Below, one piece after another: positions 27,293 to 36,877 of a DNA stretch of 64,000 nucleotides; within the stretch, counting starts at the first letter, position 1; every line of letters begins with the position of its first letter. The notes under the pieces are model-generated. The model was not told the DNA's origin, did not search any database, and saw only the letters and a program-made list of their open reading frames with translations. The position numbers and the translations under genes were made by a program. The DNA comes from Polynucleobacter ibericus (GTDB lineage Bacteria; Pseudomonadota; Gammaproteobacteria; Burkholderiales; Burkholderiaceae), in contig NZ_CP061309.1 of assembly GCF_018687955.1 (NCBI RefSeq), forward strand, positions 124,001 through 188,000. Direction: 5' to 3'.

Positions 27293-28342
27293 ATGCAGGA
27301 CACTCAAACCGTTGAAAAACCCTTAACCCAGTTCAAATCCAAAGCCGAGTTGCACCAGGGAACAGATGCGGGGGTAGAAGCGTCTGGCCATTGGTCAGTG
27401 GCTCAAATTGAGGCTTTATTTGCTCTTCCTTTTAATGAGTTAATGCTCAAAGCCCAAGAGACGCACAAGTCATATTTTCCTGAAGGTGATGTGGAATTGG
27501 CCACCCTGCTTTCCATTAAGACCGGTGGCTGCCCTGAGGACTGCGGTTATTGCCCTCAGGCTGCTCGTTATGACACCGATGTGAAGGCTGAGAAGTTAAT
27601 GGGCTTGGAAGAGGTTTTGGAGGCTGCTAAAGCGGCTAAAGCGGCTGGTTCTAACCGTTTCTGTATGGGTGCTGCCTGGCGTGAACCTAAGGATCGCGAC
27701 ATTGAAAAAGTCACGGCCATGATTAAGGGTGTGAAAGCCCTAGGTTTAGAGACTTGCGCCACCTTAGGCATGCTGGAGGCTGACCAAGCCCAAGCACTGC
27801 AAGAGGCTGGCCTAGACTTTTATAACCATAACTTGGACACCAGCGAGGACTTTTATCGCTCTGTGATCTCGACGAGAGGTTATCAAGATCGCCTGGATAC
27901 GATTTCGAATGTACGCGCTGCTGGTATGTCAGTTTGTTGCGGTGGAATCGTTGGCATGGGTGAATCTAGAGAGCAACGCGCTGCATTTTTAGCGCGCTTA
28001 GCCAATTTGAGCCCTTACCCAGAATCAGTGCCGATTAACCATTTGGTGCCGGTTGCAGGGACTCCCATGGCGGATCAAAAACCTTTAGATCCTCTGGAGT
28101 TTGTAAGAACCATTGCTGTTGCTAGGATCACCATGCCTAAAGCCCGTGTGCGCTTATCTGCTGGCCGCCAAGAGCTAGGTAGGGCAGTTCAAGCCATGTG
28201 CTTCTTAGCGGGCGCCAACTCGATTTTCTATGGTGAGCAACTACTCACTACCGGCAATCCTGAGGCAGAACAAGACCGTGAGCTCCTAGCAGAGCTTGGC
28301 CTGAAGACCAAGCAAAGCAGCAAAGCAGAGGTTTTAATCTAA
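27293..28342 (+). CDS. bioB: Biotin synthase
   Basis: A radical-SAM enzyme that inserts sulfur into dethiobiotin. The CxxxCxxC cluster motif lies in [12 protein letters not shown] (cysteines 80, 84, 87 from this start), and the second [2Fe-2S] ligand region [10 protein letters not shown] is present. The ATG at 27293 gives 349 residues; a TTG ten codons earlier is also open. Divergent from bioA. The early pimelate genes bioC/bioH are not in the window. Confidence 0.96.
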   Translation: MQDTQTVEKPLTQFKSKAELHQGTDAGVEASGHWSVAQIEALFALPFNELMLKAQETHKSYFPEGDVELATLLSIKTGGCPEDCGYCPQAARYDTDVKAEKLMGLEEVLEAAKAAKAAGSNRFCMGAAWREPKDRDIEKVTAMIKGVKALGLETCATLGMLEADQAQALQEAGLDFYNHNLDTSEDFYRSVISTRGYQDRLDTISNVRAAGMSVCCGGIVGMGESREQRAAFLARLANLSPYPESVPINHLVPVAGTPMADQKPLDPLEFVRTIAVARITMPKARVRLSAGRQELGRAVQAMCFLAGANSIFYGEQLLTTGNPEAEQDRELLAELGLKTKQSSKAEVLI

Positions 28343-28354
28343 CCTTTGTCGCGA

Positions 28355-28984
28355 ATGTCCCCGATAGATCGCCTTATTCTGGAGTTTGATACTGCCCTTA
28401 GGTCGGTAGTTGGTGGTGCAAATGCGCAAAGACCTACTCCAGGTTCTGATGCTGGGGGAAATACTGGACTGGATGCGTCGGAACGTAAACATGCCGCAGG
28501 CCTCATGCGTGTAAATCACGTAGGAGAAGTTTGTGCACAAGCGCTTTACCAATCGCAAAAATTAGTCGCTAGAAATTCAGAAATTCAGGAAATGCTCGAT
28601 CACTCTGGTCAAGAAGAAATGGATCATCTTGCATGGTGCGAAACTCGACTACATGAGTTGGGCTCCCACACTAGTTATCTCAATCCAATTTGGTATGCGG
28701 GATCCTTTGCAATCGGCTTGGCAGCAGGCTTAGCGGGTGATAAGTGGAGTTTAGGTTTTGTCGCTGAAACTGAAAAGCAAGTTGAGAATCATCTAGAAAG
28801 TCATCTCAAAAATTTACCCAAAGATGATCAACGTTCACGTGCAATTGTTGATCAAATGCGCCTAGATGAAATTGCTCACGGACAAGCTGCAAAAAATGCT
28901 GGTGGTGTCAATTTACCTGAACCAGTTCAAAAAATAATGCAAGCTATGTCTAGGGTGATGACCACCACTGCTTACAAAATTTAA
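28355..28984 (+). CDS. coq7: Coq7-type 2-polyprenyl-3-methyl-6-methoxy-1,4-benzoquinone monooxygenase
   Basis: A diiron carboxylate enzyme that hydroxylates the ubiquinone ring at C6, replacing UbiF in many bacteria. Diiron motifs are in [20 protein letters not shown] (ExxH), the [12 protein letters not shown] segment and DEIAHGQAA (ExxH). From the ATG at 28355 it has 209 residues; a TTG three codons earlier is open. It starts 12 bases after bioB and may share its transcript. Confidence 0.94.
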   Translation: MSPIDRLILEFDTALRSVVGGANAQRPTPGSDAGGNTGLDASERKHAAGLMRVNHVGEVCAQALYQSQKLVARNSEIQEMLDHSGQEEMDHLAWCETRLHELGSHTSYLNPIWYAGSFAIGLAAGLAGDKWSLGFVAETEKQVENHLESHLKNLPKDDQRSRAIVDQMRLDEIAHGQAAKNAGGVNLPEPVQKIMQAMSRVMTTTAYKI

Positions 28985-29050
28985 AACGAAAATCCGTTTT
29001 AAATTAAATAATCTCTTTCTAAATAATTTTTTGATATATTTTTTATCGAT

Positions 29051-29070
29051 TACTGTTTATAAATACAGTA
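29051..29070. promoter_or_regulatory. LexA (SOS) box
   Basis: Half-sites TACTGT and ACAGTA are exactly inverted and separated by 8 A/T bases, fitting the CTGT-N8-ACAG consensus. I count 18 of 20 identities to the classic E. coli LexA consensus. TTGATA at 29031-29036 and several TA-rich hexamers in the box could make a LexA-repressible promoter. The box is 216 bases upstream of mraZ and 66 after the coq7 stop. Confidence 0.75.
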
Positions 29071-29181
29071 TATTTAGGGATTATCTGGCCCAATAGCTAA
29101 GATCTATTCTTAAGTATATTTTCCAAGCCATTGTTTCAAGTAGCTATTTTATTATCACCATTTTCTCAACACATGACGCTA

Positions 29182-29197
29182 AGTGTTTGTAAACACT
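29182..29197. promoter_or_regulatory. 16-bp palindrome upstream of the mraZ promoter
   Basis: AGTGTTT and AAACACT are exact inverted repeats around a central GT. It lies about 33 bases upstream of the -35 box, where an activator or second repressor could bind. No T tract follows, so it is not a terminator. The binding protein is unknown. Confidence 0.35.
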
Positions 29198-29229
29198 AGA
29201 GAAATTCCTAAAAAAACTCTCAAAAACAC

Positions 29230-29258
29230 TTGACCCTCTTAGTGTGATCCTCTAAAGT
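29230..29258 (+). promoter_or_regulatory. Candidate sigma70 promoter of the dcw cluster
   Basis: TTGACC (29230-29235) and TAAAGT (29253-29258) are separated by exactly 17 bases. Transcription would start around 29265, giving a leader of about 20 bases before the mraZ ATG at 29286. Confidence 0.6.
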
Positions 29259-29282
29259 GGGAGGAAGTGTGAAAAAGTGGGG
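29258..29282 (+). promoter_or_regulatory. MraZ operator: three TGNGN boxes in 10-bp register
   Basis: TGGGA (29258), TGTGA (29268) and TGGGG (29278) start exactly 10 bases apart. Repeated TGGGN boxes with 5-base spacers are the known MraZ binding pattern in front of mraZ genes. They begin at the end of the -10 box and run over the start site, so binding should repress. The last box also supplies the GGGG that may act as ribosome-binding site. Confidence 0.75.
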
Positions 29283-29285
29283 TAA

Positions 29286-29717
29286 ATGGTGTTTCAAGGT
29301 GCGTCAGCTCTCAATTTAGATGCAAAAGGCCGCATGTCTGTGCCGGCTAAGCATCGTGACGCCTTGTTGGTACAGGGCGAGGGCCGAATCACGCTCACAA
29401 AACACCCAGATGGCTGCTTATTGCTGTTTCCAAGGCCAGAGTGGGAAACGTTCAGAGCAAGAGTTGCTCAACTTCCGATGGATGCTCACTGGTGGCGCCG
29501 CATTTTCTTAGGTAATGCAGCAGAGATGGATTTGGACAGTGCTGGTCGCGTACTGGTGGGTCCAGAATTACGTGCAGCAGCCGGAATTGAAAAAGAAGTG
29601 ATTTTGCTCGGTATGGGTAGTCACTTGGAATTGTGGGATGCGGCAACATATGCTGCAAAAGAACAGGCTGCTATTGCACAAGGCATGCCTGAAGCACTCA
29701 AGCAATTTAATTTTTGA
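29286..29717 (+). CDS. mraZ: Transcriptional regulator MraZ
   Basis: A 143-residue protein with two AbrB/SpoVT-like halves, with signatures [15 protein letters not shown] near the start and [14 protein letters not shown] in the second half. It forms rings that bind TGGGN repeats and represses the division and cell-wall cluster. It is the first gene of the dcw cluster; three matching boxes overlap its own promoter. rsmH follows after 12 bases. In other species RsmH counteracts MraZ. Confidence 0.97.
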   Translation: MVFQGASALNLDAKGRMSVPAKHRDALLVQGEGRITLTKHPDGCLLLFPRPEWETFRARVAQLPMDAHWWRRIFLGNAAEMDLDSAGRVLVGPELRAAAGIEKEVILLGMGSHLELWDAATYAAKEQAAIAQGMPEALKQFNF

Positions 29718-29729
29718 TGACAGGGTGCC

Positions 29730-30680
29730 ATGAACATAACTCATCGCCCAGTGTTACTGGCCGAGGCGGTGACGGCGCTAGTTGGCGGTCCGCTGATTCA
29801 AAATCAAAATGCAACAAACAATATTTTGGTGATCGATGGAACCTTTGGGCGCGGTGGACACACGCAAGCATTGCTCAAGGAATTGAATCCTTTGGCGCGA
29901 ATGATTTCGTTCGACAAGGATTTAGATGCGATTGCAGTGGCGCAAAAAATCAACGATCCACGATTAAAGATCGTACACGACAGTTTCGCGCAGATGGACG
30001 AGTATGCGGAAGCGGAATCAGTCGATGGAATTTTGTTGGACTTGGGTATCAGCTCACCTCAGGTGGACGAAGCGCATCGGGGATTTTCTTTTCGTCGCGA
30101 AGGTCCGCTCGATATGCGTATGAATACCGATCATGGTTTGACAGCGGCAGAGTGGTTGGAGCAGGCGGCACCGGAGGAAATCACGCGCGTGATTAAGACT
30201 TACGGAGAAGAGCGCTTTGCATTTCAGATTGCGAAAGCCATTGTGGCTAAGCGCGAAGAAGGCTTGTCCCCAAAAACAACAACCGAGTTGGCAAATCTAG
30301 TGGCGAGCGTCGTGCGCACTCGTGAAGCAGGTCAAGATCCTGCAACTAGAACTTTTCAAGCATTACGTATTTTTATTAACCGAGAGTTAGAGGACTTAGA
30401 GATCGGCTTAAAAGCAGCTTTGAAATTACTAAAACCTGGCGCAAGACTTGCGGTAATTAGTTTTCATTCTTTAGAAGATCGCATTGTGAAGCAGTTTATG
30501 CAAGCACATGCAAAAGTAGAGGTGCCACGTGGCTTACCAGTGCGCGAAAAAGATTTGCCGCAAAGTGCGCTTGAACTGATTGGTCGCATCAAGCCAAGTG
30601 ATGCTGAGGTGTCTGAAAATCCCCGTGCGCGTTCTGCAATCATGCGTGTCGCTGAAAAGCGCACTGGAGTTATTGCATGA
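29730..30680 (+). CDS. rsmH: 16S rRNA (cytosine1402-N4)-methyltransferase
   Basis: RsmH (MraW) methylates N4 of C1402 in the ribosomal P site with SAM. The 316-residue protein shows HRPVLLAE at the start, the SAM loop DGTFGRGGH (36-44), [19 protein letters not shown], and [13 protein letters not shown]. Its last 4 bases overlap ftsL. Confidence 0.97.
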   Translation: MNITHRPVLLAEAVTALVGGPLIQNQNATNNILVIDGTFGRGGHTQALLKELNPLARMISFDKDLDAIAVAQKINDPRLKIVHDSFAQMDEYAEAESVDGILLDLGISSPQVDEAHRGFSFRREGPLDMRMNTDHGLTAAEWLEQAAPEEITRVIKTYGEERFAFQIAKAIVAKREEGLSPKTTTELANLVASVVRTREAGQDPATRTFQALRIFINRELEDLEIGLKAALKLLKPGARLAVISFHSLEDRIVKQFMQAHAKVEVPRGLPVREKDLPQSALELIGRIKPSDAEVSENPRARSAIMRVAEKRTGVIA

Positions 30681-30943
30681 ATCGAGCCACTTTAACTCTG
30701 CTCGCATTGCTATTAATTTGCGCTTTATCTCTGGTCGCAGCGCAGCAACGTGCACGTAAGCTGTTTATTCTTCAAGAGCGTGCTCAGATTGAAGAGCGTA
30801 AGTTAAATCAAGAATGGTTACGTTTAGAGTACGAGCAGCGCAATCTTTCTAAATCTGCACGCATTCGTGATGTTGCTCGCAATCAATTACGTATGTCGCC
30901 GATTTCTCCTGAGCGTACTTTGTATTTGAGGGAGGCTAAATGA
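30677..30943 (+). CDS. ftsL: Cell division protein FtsL
   Basis: A small bitopic divisome protein that works with FtsB and FtsQ. It has 88 residues: a short cytoplasmic start, one membrane helix (about 5-22), then a leucine-zipper-like coiled coil and a periplasmic end with [17 protein letters not shown]. Identity rests on size, topology and position between rsmH and ftsI. It overlaps both neighbours by 4 bases (ATGA). Confidence 0.93.
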   Translation: MNRATLTLLALLLICALSLVAAQQRARKLFILQERAQIEERKLNQEWLRLEYEQRNLSKSARIRDVARNQLRMSPISPERTLYLREAK

Positions 30944-32712
30944 GGCCGGTTGGTTTTTCTACTACGCCAAATTTAGTATTGCGCCTGCCAATGTGGCGGT
31001 CACGCCTGATGTTGTTCCTCTTGTTCTTTGTTTTCATGATGCTATTACTGCGTGCGTTTTGGATTCAAGGCCCAGGCAACGCATTCTATGAAGCTAAAGG
31101 TGTGCGTGGTACTCAGCGTGAACTAGAGTTGCCCGCTAGCCGTGGAAAAATCTTGGATCGAAATGGTCAAGTCATTGCAACTAGCCTAGAGGCTAAATCA
31201 GTTATCGCCTATAACGACACAGTTCCAGATGATTTAGCTGCAGACAAAGTACAAAAGTTAGCAAGTCTTTTGCAAATGAGTGAAGCTGATTTGCGTAAGA
31301 AATTACGCGAAGAGCGTAAGCAGATCTTCTTAAAGCGCCAAGTAGACCCGGCGGTTGCACAGCAAATTAAGCAGTTGGAAATTCCAGGTATTGGCCTAAA
31401 TAATGAGTACCGCCGCTTCTATCCAGAAGGTGAAGCGATGGCTCACGTAGTTGGCTTCACCAACGTAAACGATAAGGGTCAAGAAGGCATGGAGCTTTCT
31501 AGAGAGAAGGATCTTGCCGGTCACCCAGGGCAGAGACGCGTAGTGGTTGATCGTCTCGGGCGCGTTGTTGATGAAATGGCTATTTTGCAGTTGCCGCAAA
31601 ACGGTAAAGATTTAAATCTGTCGATTGATAGCAAGATTCAGTTTTTAGCATACAACGCTGTGAAAGATGCAGTTGAAAAGCATCATGCTAAGGCGGGTGG
31701 TGCTGTAGTGCTTGATACCCAAACTGGTGAGATTCTGGCATTAGCAAACTATCCAAGTTACAACCCGAATGATCGAAGAGTTCTCACGGGCGAGCAATTA
31801 CGTAACCGTGTACTTACTGATACCTTTGAGCCTGGTTCAACTATGAAGCCACTCACCATTGCCATTGCTTTGGAAAAGGGCGCGGTCAAGCCCGAAACTA
31901 ATATGGTCATTGGTGCAAAGTATTTGATTGGTCCAAAACCAATTACTGATACGCACCCTTATGGAAATTTAACGATCTCTCAAATTATTCAAAAATCTAG
32001 CAATATTGGTACCGCAAAGATCGCTATGAATAATCTTTCTGCTGAAGAGATGTGGGATTTCTATACAGCAGTTGGCTTTGGTCAGGCCCCTAAGATTGGC
32101 TTTCCAGGCGCTGTTGCTGGAACGGTTCATCCATTTAAAAAATGGGTGCCCTCCGATCAAGCGCGCATTGCATTCGGCTACGGTATTTCTGCATCACTCT
32201 TTCAGGTGGCGCGTGCTTATACCGTTTTTGCACGTGATGGTGAATTAGTGCCTTTGACAATTGAGCGTAGTCCAGAATTTAAGCCAGGCACTAAAGTACT
32301 CTCTCCTAAAACGGCAATTGAAATGCGCAGCATGATGGAGTCAGTTACCGAGCCAGGCGGAACTGCAATTAAAGCGCAAGCTGAAGGCTTCCGTGTTGGC
32401 GGTAAGACTGGAACAGCTCATAAATTAGTTGGTAAAGGCTACGGTAATAAATACCGTGCTTACTTTGCAGGATTGGCGCCAATTAGCGCACCACGTATTG
32501 TGGTGGCAGTAATGATCGATGAGCCTACTGGCGGAAGCCATTATGGTGGCGATGTAGCTGCACCCGTGTTTTCAACTATTGTGAGCGAAACATTGCATAC
32601 CTTAAATGTTTTGCCAGACAGTAAGGCAAAACAAATGGTATTGCAGGATAAGAATCCACAGGAGATTCAAGCTGCTAATGCGCAGGCTCAACATGTGGTT
32701 TTGAAGCGATGA
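30940..32712 (+). CDS. ftsI: Septal peptidoglycan transpeptidase FtsI (PBP3)
   Basis: A class-B penicillin-binding protein that cross-links septal peptidoglycan with FtsW. The 590-residue protein has a membrane anchor at about 21-41, the non-catalytic domain starting with PASRGKILDRNG, and the transpeptidase with STMK (Ser300-Lys303), SSN (353-355) and KTGT (489-492). The C-terminus carries an extra about 35-residue Gln/Ala-rich tail. It overlaps ftsL and murE by 4 bases each. Confidence 0.98.
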   Translation: MRPVGFSTTPNLVLRLPMWRSRLMLFLLFFVFMMLLLRAFWIQGPGNAFYEAKGVRGTQRELELPASRGKILDRNGQVIATSLEAKSVIAYNDTVPDDLAADKVQKLASLLQMSEADLRKKLREERKQIFLKRQVDPAVAQQIKQLEIPGIGLNNEYRRFYPEGEAMAHVVGFTNVNDKGQEGMELSREKDLAGHPGQRRVVVDRLGRVVDEMAILQLPQNGKDLNLSIDSKIQFLAYNAVKDAVEKHHAKAGGAVVLDTQTGEILALANYPSYNPNDRRVLTGEQLRNRVLTDTFEPGSTMKPLTIAIALEKGAVKPETNMVIGAKYLIGPKPITDTHPYGNLTISQIIQKSSNIGTAKIAMNNLSAEEMWDFYTAVGFGQAPKIGFPGAVAGTVHPFKKWVPSDQARIAFGYGISASLFQVARAYTVFARDGELVPLTIERSPEFKPGTKVLSPKTAIEMRSMMESVTEPGGTAIKAQAEGFRVGGKTGTAHKLVGKGYGNKYRAYFAGLAPISAPRIVVAVMIDEPTGGSHYGGDVAAPVFSTIVSETLHTLNVLPDSKAKQMVLQDKNPQEIQAANAQAQHVVLKR

Positions 32713-34259
32713 GGGTGAACTTGAAAATAGACACCAATCAGCTGATTGACCACCTACACACCCTAGCGAATTCTTCCGCAAAAGTGTGCGCGGATAGTCG
32801 CCAGATTCAGCCTGGCGATATCTTTTTTGCATACCCAGTTGGTCATGGCAATGCTTTGCGTGATGGGCGTCAGTTTATTAGTACTGCTTTGAAGAGTGGT
32901 GCAGCTGCCGTGGTGTTTGATTCAGCTGGCATGGATAATCAATTCGAGGATCATCCACAATGTTTTGCAGTTGAAAATCTTGCTACAAAAGCTGGTAATT
33001 TGTGCGCGCAATGGTATGGCTACCCTAGTAAAGCATTAAAAATTATTGGCGTGACTGGCACTAATGGCAAAACCAGTATTACGCAGTGGTTGGCTCAAGC
33101 ATTAGATACAAGTAATCATCGCACTGCAGTGCTAGGAACTTTGGGCACCGGCTTTCCGGGTGCGCTAGTACAAACCGGCTATACCACCCCAGACGCCCCT
33201 AAATTGCAGACTCAGTTGGCAGAGTTGCTTAACTCCGGAGCAAAACAAGTGGCGATGGAAGTATCTTCGCATGCATTGCATCAAGATCGTGTTGCTGGAA
33301 TTGAATTTAATTGTGCGGTGTTCACCAATTTAAGCCAGGATCATTTGGATTACCACGGCAGTATGGCTGATTACGCTGAGGCAAAGGCGAGGTTGTTTCA
33401 GCAGACCAGTCTTAAGCATGCGGTTATTAATTTAGATGATGCATTTGGTCGTGAGTTAGCCATGAATTTACTGGCGAAAGAGAGTTTGAAGGTCTGGGCG
33501 TATGCATTGTCCCAATCTGCTTTTCAAGGCTTCGAAAAATTTGGAGATCGATTGCAGCGCATTTACGCAAAAGATACTGTGCTGAGTGGTTTTGGCTTCG
33601 ACTCCAACTTTGTTTGCGACGGGGTAGGTAGTAATCAATTGCATATTCCATTAGTGGGTGAATTTAATTTAAGCAATGCTCTGGCAGTCTGGGCAGTATT
33701 GCTTACCCAAGGAATTTATTCTGAAGATGCTGCCAAAAAAGTGAGTCAATTAAACCCAGTGCTTGGCCGCATGGAACTCATTCGTTTAGGTAAATCTCAA
33801 AAGACTGATGCTTTGTTAGCAGTTGTAGATTACGCACACACTCCCGATGCTTTAGAGAAAACTCTCCAGGCACTGCGTCCTATAGCCAAACAACGTGGTG
33901 GAAAAGTATGGTGTGTATTTGGTTGTGGTGGCGATCGTGATACTGGTAAACGTGCATTGATGGGTGCTGTTGCCGAACGCAATGCCGATCAAGTTCTAAT
34001 CACGAGCGATAATCCTCGCTCTGAAGATCCACAAGCCATTATGCAGATGATTCGCAGTGGTATGAAAGCGGATGCACAGAATATTCAAATAATTGCTGAC
34101 CGTGCAGCAGCCATTATGGCTGCAATTCGTCACGCCAATGTATGCGACATTGTCTTAGTTGCCGGCAAGGGTCATGAAACTACGCAAGAGATTAACGGTA
34201 AAAAGTTTGATTTCTCTGACCAAGAGCATATTCGTCTGGCTGCTGGAGGGATCGTCTGA
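32709..34259 (+). CDS. murE: UDP-MurNAc-L-Ala-D-Glu:meso-diaminopimelate ligase
   Basis: It adds the third residue to the peptidoglycan stem peptide. The 516-residue Mur ligase has GTNGKT (117-122) for ATP and DNPRSEDP, the motif that selects meso-diaminopimelate rather than lysine, as expected for a Gram-negative. The ATG overlaps the ftsI stop (ATGA). Confidence 0.97.
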   Translation: MRVNLKIDTNQLIDHLHTLANSSAKVCADSRQIQPGDIFFAYPVGHGNALRDGRQFISTALKSGAAAVVFDSAGMDNQFEDHPQCFAVENLATKAGNLCAQWYGYPSKALKIIGVTGTNGKTSITQWLAQALDTSNHRTAVLGTLGTGFPGALVQTGYTTPDAPKLQTQLAELLNSGAKQVAMEVSSHALHQDRVAGIEFNCAVFTNLSQDHLDYHGSMADYAEAKARLFQQTSLKHAVINLDDAFGRELAMNLLAKESLKVWAYALSQSAFQGFEKFGDRLQRIYAKDTVLSGFGFDSNFVCDGVGSNQLHIPLVGEFNLSNALAVWAVLLTQGIYSEDAAKKVSQLNPVLGRMELIRLGKSQKTDALLAVVDYAHTPDALEKTLQALRPIAKQRGGKVWCVFGCGGDRDTGKRALMGAVAERNADQVLITSDNPRSEDPQAIMQMIRSGMKADAQNIQIIADRAAAIMAAIRHANVCDIVLVAGKGHETTQEINGKKFDFSDQEHIRLAAGGIV

Positions 34260-35704
34260 TGACTATTATGACAAGTCTTGCGCAAGCGCAGGCTATGTTG
34301 CCTGGAAGTACATTGGTGAATACTTCCGAAGAAATTGCTCAAGAAATATTGATTTCTCGCGTTGGTACGGATAGTCGTCAGGTCGATCGTAATGAATTAT
34401 TTGTTGCGCTCGTTGGCGATCGTTTTGATGCCCATGACTTTTTATCTGATGTAGCTAGCGCTGGTGCTGGTGCCGCCTTAATAAGCAGCGAAGATAAGTG
34501 TCCTGCAGACTTACCTGCCATTTGTGTTTCAAATACTCGTGTTGGCTTGGGAAATTTAGCAAAAGCATGGCGTACAAATCATCCCATTCCTTTGGCGTTG
34601 GTTACTGGTAGTAACGGTAAAACCACTGTTAAAGAGATGATTGCCTCTATATTTAAGGCTGCAGTTGGTGAGCAGCATACCTTGGTAACCAAAGGCAATC
34701 TCAATAATGACATTGGTTTGCCATTAACGCTCTTGAAGTTGCGTTCTACCGATCGTCTTGCAGTGGTTGAGCTTGGTATGAATCATCCCGGGGAAACAGC
34801 ACAGTTAGCTGCCATTGCCCAAGCGAATATTGCATTAATTAATAATGCCCAACGCGAACATCAAGAATTTATGGCGACCGTTGCGGCTGTAGCAGAAGAG
34901 CATTCAGATGCAATTCGCGCTTTGCCAAGCGATGGAATCGCAGTATTCCCAGCAGATTCAGAGTTTGAAAACGTTTGGCGTCAGGCCGCTGCCGGACGAA
35001 AAGTTATTGATTTTGTACTGACATCCGCGCAGACCAAAGCTTCAGCCTCAGTAACGGGCAGCTTATTAAGCAATGGATTGGTAAAAATACAAACAGAACA
35101 AGGAGCTATCGAAGTCCAGTTAAATACTTTGGGTAGTCACAATGTTCGTAATGCTTTAGCGGCAAGTGCTGTAGGTATTGCAGCTGGCGTAAGCCTTGAA
35201 AAAATCAAAGAGGGTCTTGAGTCTTTTGCGCCAGTAAACGGGCGTATGCAAGCAAAGGTGATGGATTCAAATCGCACCTTAATTGACGATAGCTATAACG
35301 CTAACCCTGATTCTGTACGAGCTGCGATTGATGCACTCAAGCAATCCGGTAATTTATCGTGGTTGATCTTAGGTGATATGGGTGAAGTTGGTAATCAGGG
35401 TCCAGAATTTCATCATGAAGTCGGCGCTTATGCTGCAGAGCAGGGAATCTCAAAGCTATTTGCTTTGGGTGAGCAATGCCAATTTGCCTTGCAGGGATTT
35501 AATAAAGCGTCTTGTGATAACGCGACTGTATCTAGCGCAATACATTTTTCCGATATGGATAGCCTAATCGCAAAACTAAAAGATACATTACTCGCACAGT
35601 CTAGTAGCAGTCAGCATTTAAATATTTTGGTTAAGGGTTCGCGATTTATGCGCATGGAGCGTGTAGTACAGGCCTTATTAGAGGAGGCTAAAACATGCTC
35701 TTAA
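34259..35704 (+). CDS. murF: UDP-MurNAc-tripeptide:D-Ala-D-Ala ligase
   Basis: It adds D-Ala-D-Ala to complete the pentapeptide. The 481-residue protein has the ATP loop TGSNGKTT (about 116-123), [14 protein letters not shown] and [11 protein letters not shown], all MurF-typical. The start shares one base with the murE stop (TGATG). Confidence 0.97.
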   Translation: MTIMTSLAQAQAMLPGSTLVNTSEEIAQEILISRVGTDSRQVDRNELFVALVGDRFDAHDFLSDVASAGAGAALISSEDKCPADLPAICVSNTRVGLGNLAKAWRTNHPIPLALVTGSNGKTTVKEMIASIFKAAVGEQHTLVTKGNLNNDIGLPLTLLKLRSTDRLAVVELGMNHPGETAQLAAIAQANIALINNAQREHQEFMATVAAVAEEHSDAIRALPSDGIAVFPADSEFENVWRQAAAGRKVIDFVLTSAQTKASASVTGSLLSNGLVKIQTEQGAIEVQLNTLGSHNVRNALAASAVGIAAGVSLEKIKEGLESFAPVNGRMQAKVMDSNRTLIDDSYNANPDSVRAAIDALKQSGNLSWLILGDMGEVGNQGPEFHHEVGAYAAEQGISKLFALGEQCQFALQGFNKASCDNATVSSAIHFSDMDSLIAKLKDTLLAQSSSSQHLNILVKGSRFMRMERVVQALLEEAKTCS

Positions 35705-36864
35705 TGTTGGCGCAATGGTTGCAAGATGACTTTGGATTCTTTCGAGTCTTCAACTACATCACTTTTAGAGCTGTGATGGCAACAGTTACTGCATTGTTGA
35801 TTGGTTTGGCTGCGGGTCCTTGGGTAATTCGTAAATTGACAGCTTTAAAGATGGGTCAGGCAGTTCGCACTGATGGACCACAAACCCATTTAGTGAAATC
35901 AGGCACTCCAACGATGGGTGGCGTGTTGATTTTGATTGGGATCTTTATCTCATGCATGTTGTGGGCCGATCTGAGTAACCGATTTATTTGGATTGTGATG
36001 ATTGTTACTTTTGGATTCGGCATAGTGGGCTGGGTAGATGACTACCGTAAGGTGGTTTACAAAGATCCCAAGGGAATGGCTTCAAAAGAAAAGTTCTTCT
36101 GGCAAACCTTAATTGGTTTGTTTGCCGCAATTTATCTTGCGTTCTCCGTTTCTGAAGTCAACAACCTTAAGGTGCTGCAATTATTTTATGAATGGCTCAG
36201 AAGCGGTTTTGCTTTAGATCTGCCTGCAAAAACCAACTTGCTATTGCCGTTTATGAAAGAGGTGAGCTACCCATTGGGAATCATGGGCTTCATTATTTTG
36301 AGTTACTTGGTAATAGTTGGCAGTAGCAATGCTGTCAATTTAACCGATGGTCTTGATGGCCTTGTCATCATGCCAGTGATCTTGGTGGGTGCTGCTTTAG
36401 GGGCATTTGCCTATGTGATGGGTAATGCGATTTATGCAAAGTACCTCCTCTTTCCTTATATTCCTGGCGCTGGCGAGTTAATGATTTTCTGTGGTGCCAT
36501 GGGCGGTGCTGGCTTGGCATTCCTTTGGTACAACACGCACCCAGCACAAGTATTTATGGGTGATGTAGGCGCATTAGCTTTGGGCGGAGCGCTTGGCACT
36601 ATCGCCGTTATTGTTCGCCAAGAAATTGTGTTGTTTGTGATGGGTGGCATTTTTGTTGCTGAAACGGTCTCAGTAATGCTCCAAGTGTTTTGGTTCAAAC
36701 TCACCAAAAAACATTTTGGCGAAGGCCGCCGTATTTTTCGCATGGCACCATTGCATCATCATTTTGAATTAGGTGGCTGGAAAGAAACACAAGTAGTTGT
36801 CCGTTTCTGGATCATCACTATTCTTTTAGTCTTAATTGGCTTGTCTAGCTTGAAGTTACGGTAA
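35695..36864 (+). CDS. mraY: Phospho-MurNAc-pentapeptide transferase
   Basis: MraY moves phospho-MurNAc-pentapeptide to undecaprenyl phosphate, forming lipid I at the inner membrane. The 389-residue polytopic protein has VDDYRK (Asp115, Asp116), NLTDGLDGL and HHHFELGGW, all catalytic-site signatures. I keep the ATG at 35695 because AGGAGG (35682-35687) lies seven bases upstream; it overlaps murF by 10 bases. A second ATG is at 35704. Confidence 0.97.
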   Translation: MLLMLAQWLQDDFGFFRVFNYITFRAVMATVTALLIGLAAGPWVIRKLTALKMGQAVRTDGPQTHLVKSGTPTMGGVLILIGIFISCMLWADLSNRFIWIVMIVTFGFGIVGWVDDYRKVVYKDPKGMASKEKFFWQTLIGLFAAIYLAFSVSEVNNLKVLQLFYEWLRSGFALDLPAKTNLLLPFMKEVSYPLGIMGFIILSYLVIVGSSNAVNLTDGLDGLVIMPVILVGAALGAFAYVMGNAIYAKYLLFPYIPGAGELMIFCGAMGGAGLAFLWYNTHPAQVFMGDVGALALGGALGTIAVIVRQEIVLFVMGGIFVAETVSVMLQVFWFKLTKKHFGEGRRIFRMAPLHHHFELGGWKETQVVVRFWIITILLVLIGLSSLKLR

Positions 36865-36877
36865 TCCAAAAGTAAAT

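Larger units (their letters stand above)
28985..29285. other. 301-base intergenic control region between coq7 and mraZ
   Basis: An AT-rich gap with no convincing ORF: the only frames are an 8-codon ATG frame, a 16-codon GTG frame and a 23-codon TTG frame, none with a ribosome-binding site. It holds, in order, a LexA-type box (29051-29070), a palindrome (29182-29197), a sigma70-like promoter (29230-29258) and MraZ boxes (29258-29282). It is the longest non-coding stretch in the window. Confidence 0.85.

Noticed and set aside
29071-29229. Small SOS-induced protein downstream of the LexA box
   Set aside because: The only frames are 8, 16 and 23 codons long with no ribosome-binding site; no coding evidence.
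29714-30196. 160-codon plus-strand ORF overlapping rsmH
   Set aside because: Alternate-frame shadow rich in Ser/Arg/Gly; rsmH carries the real motifs.
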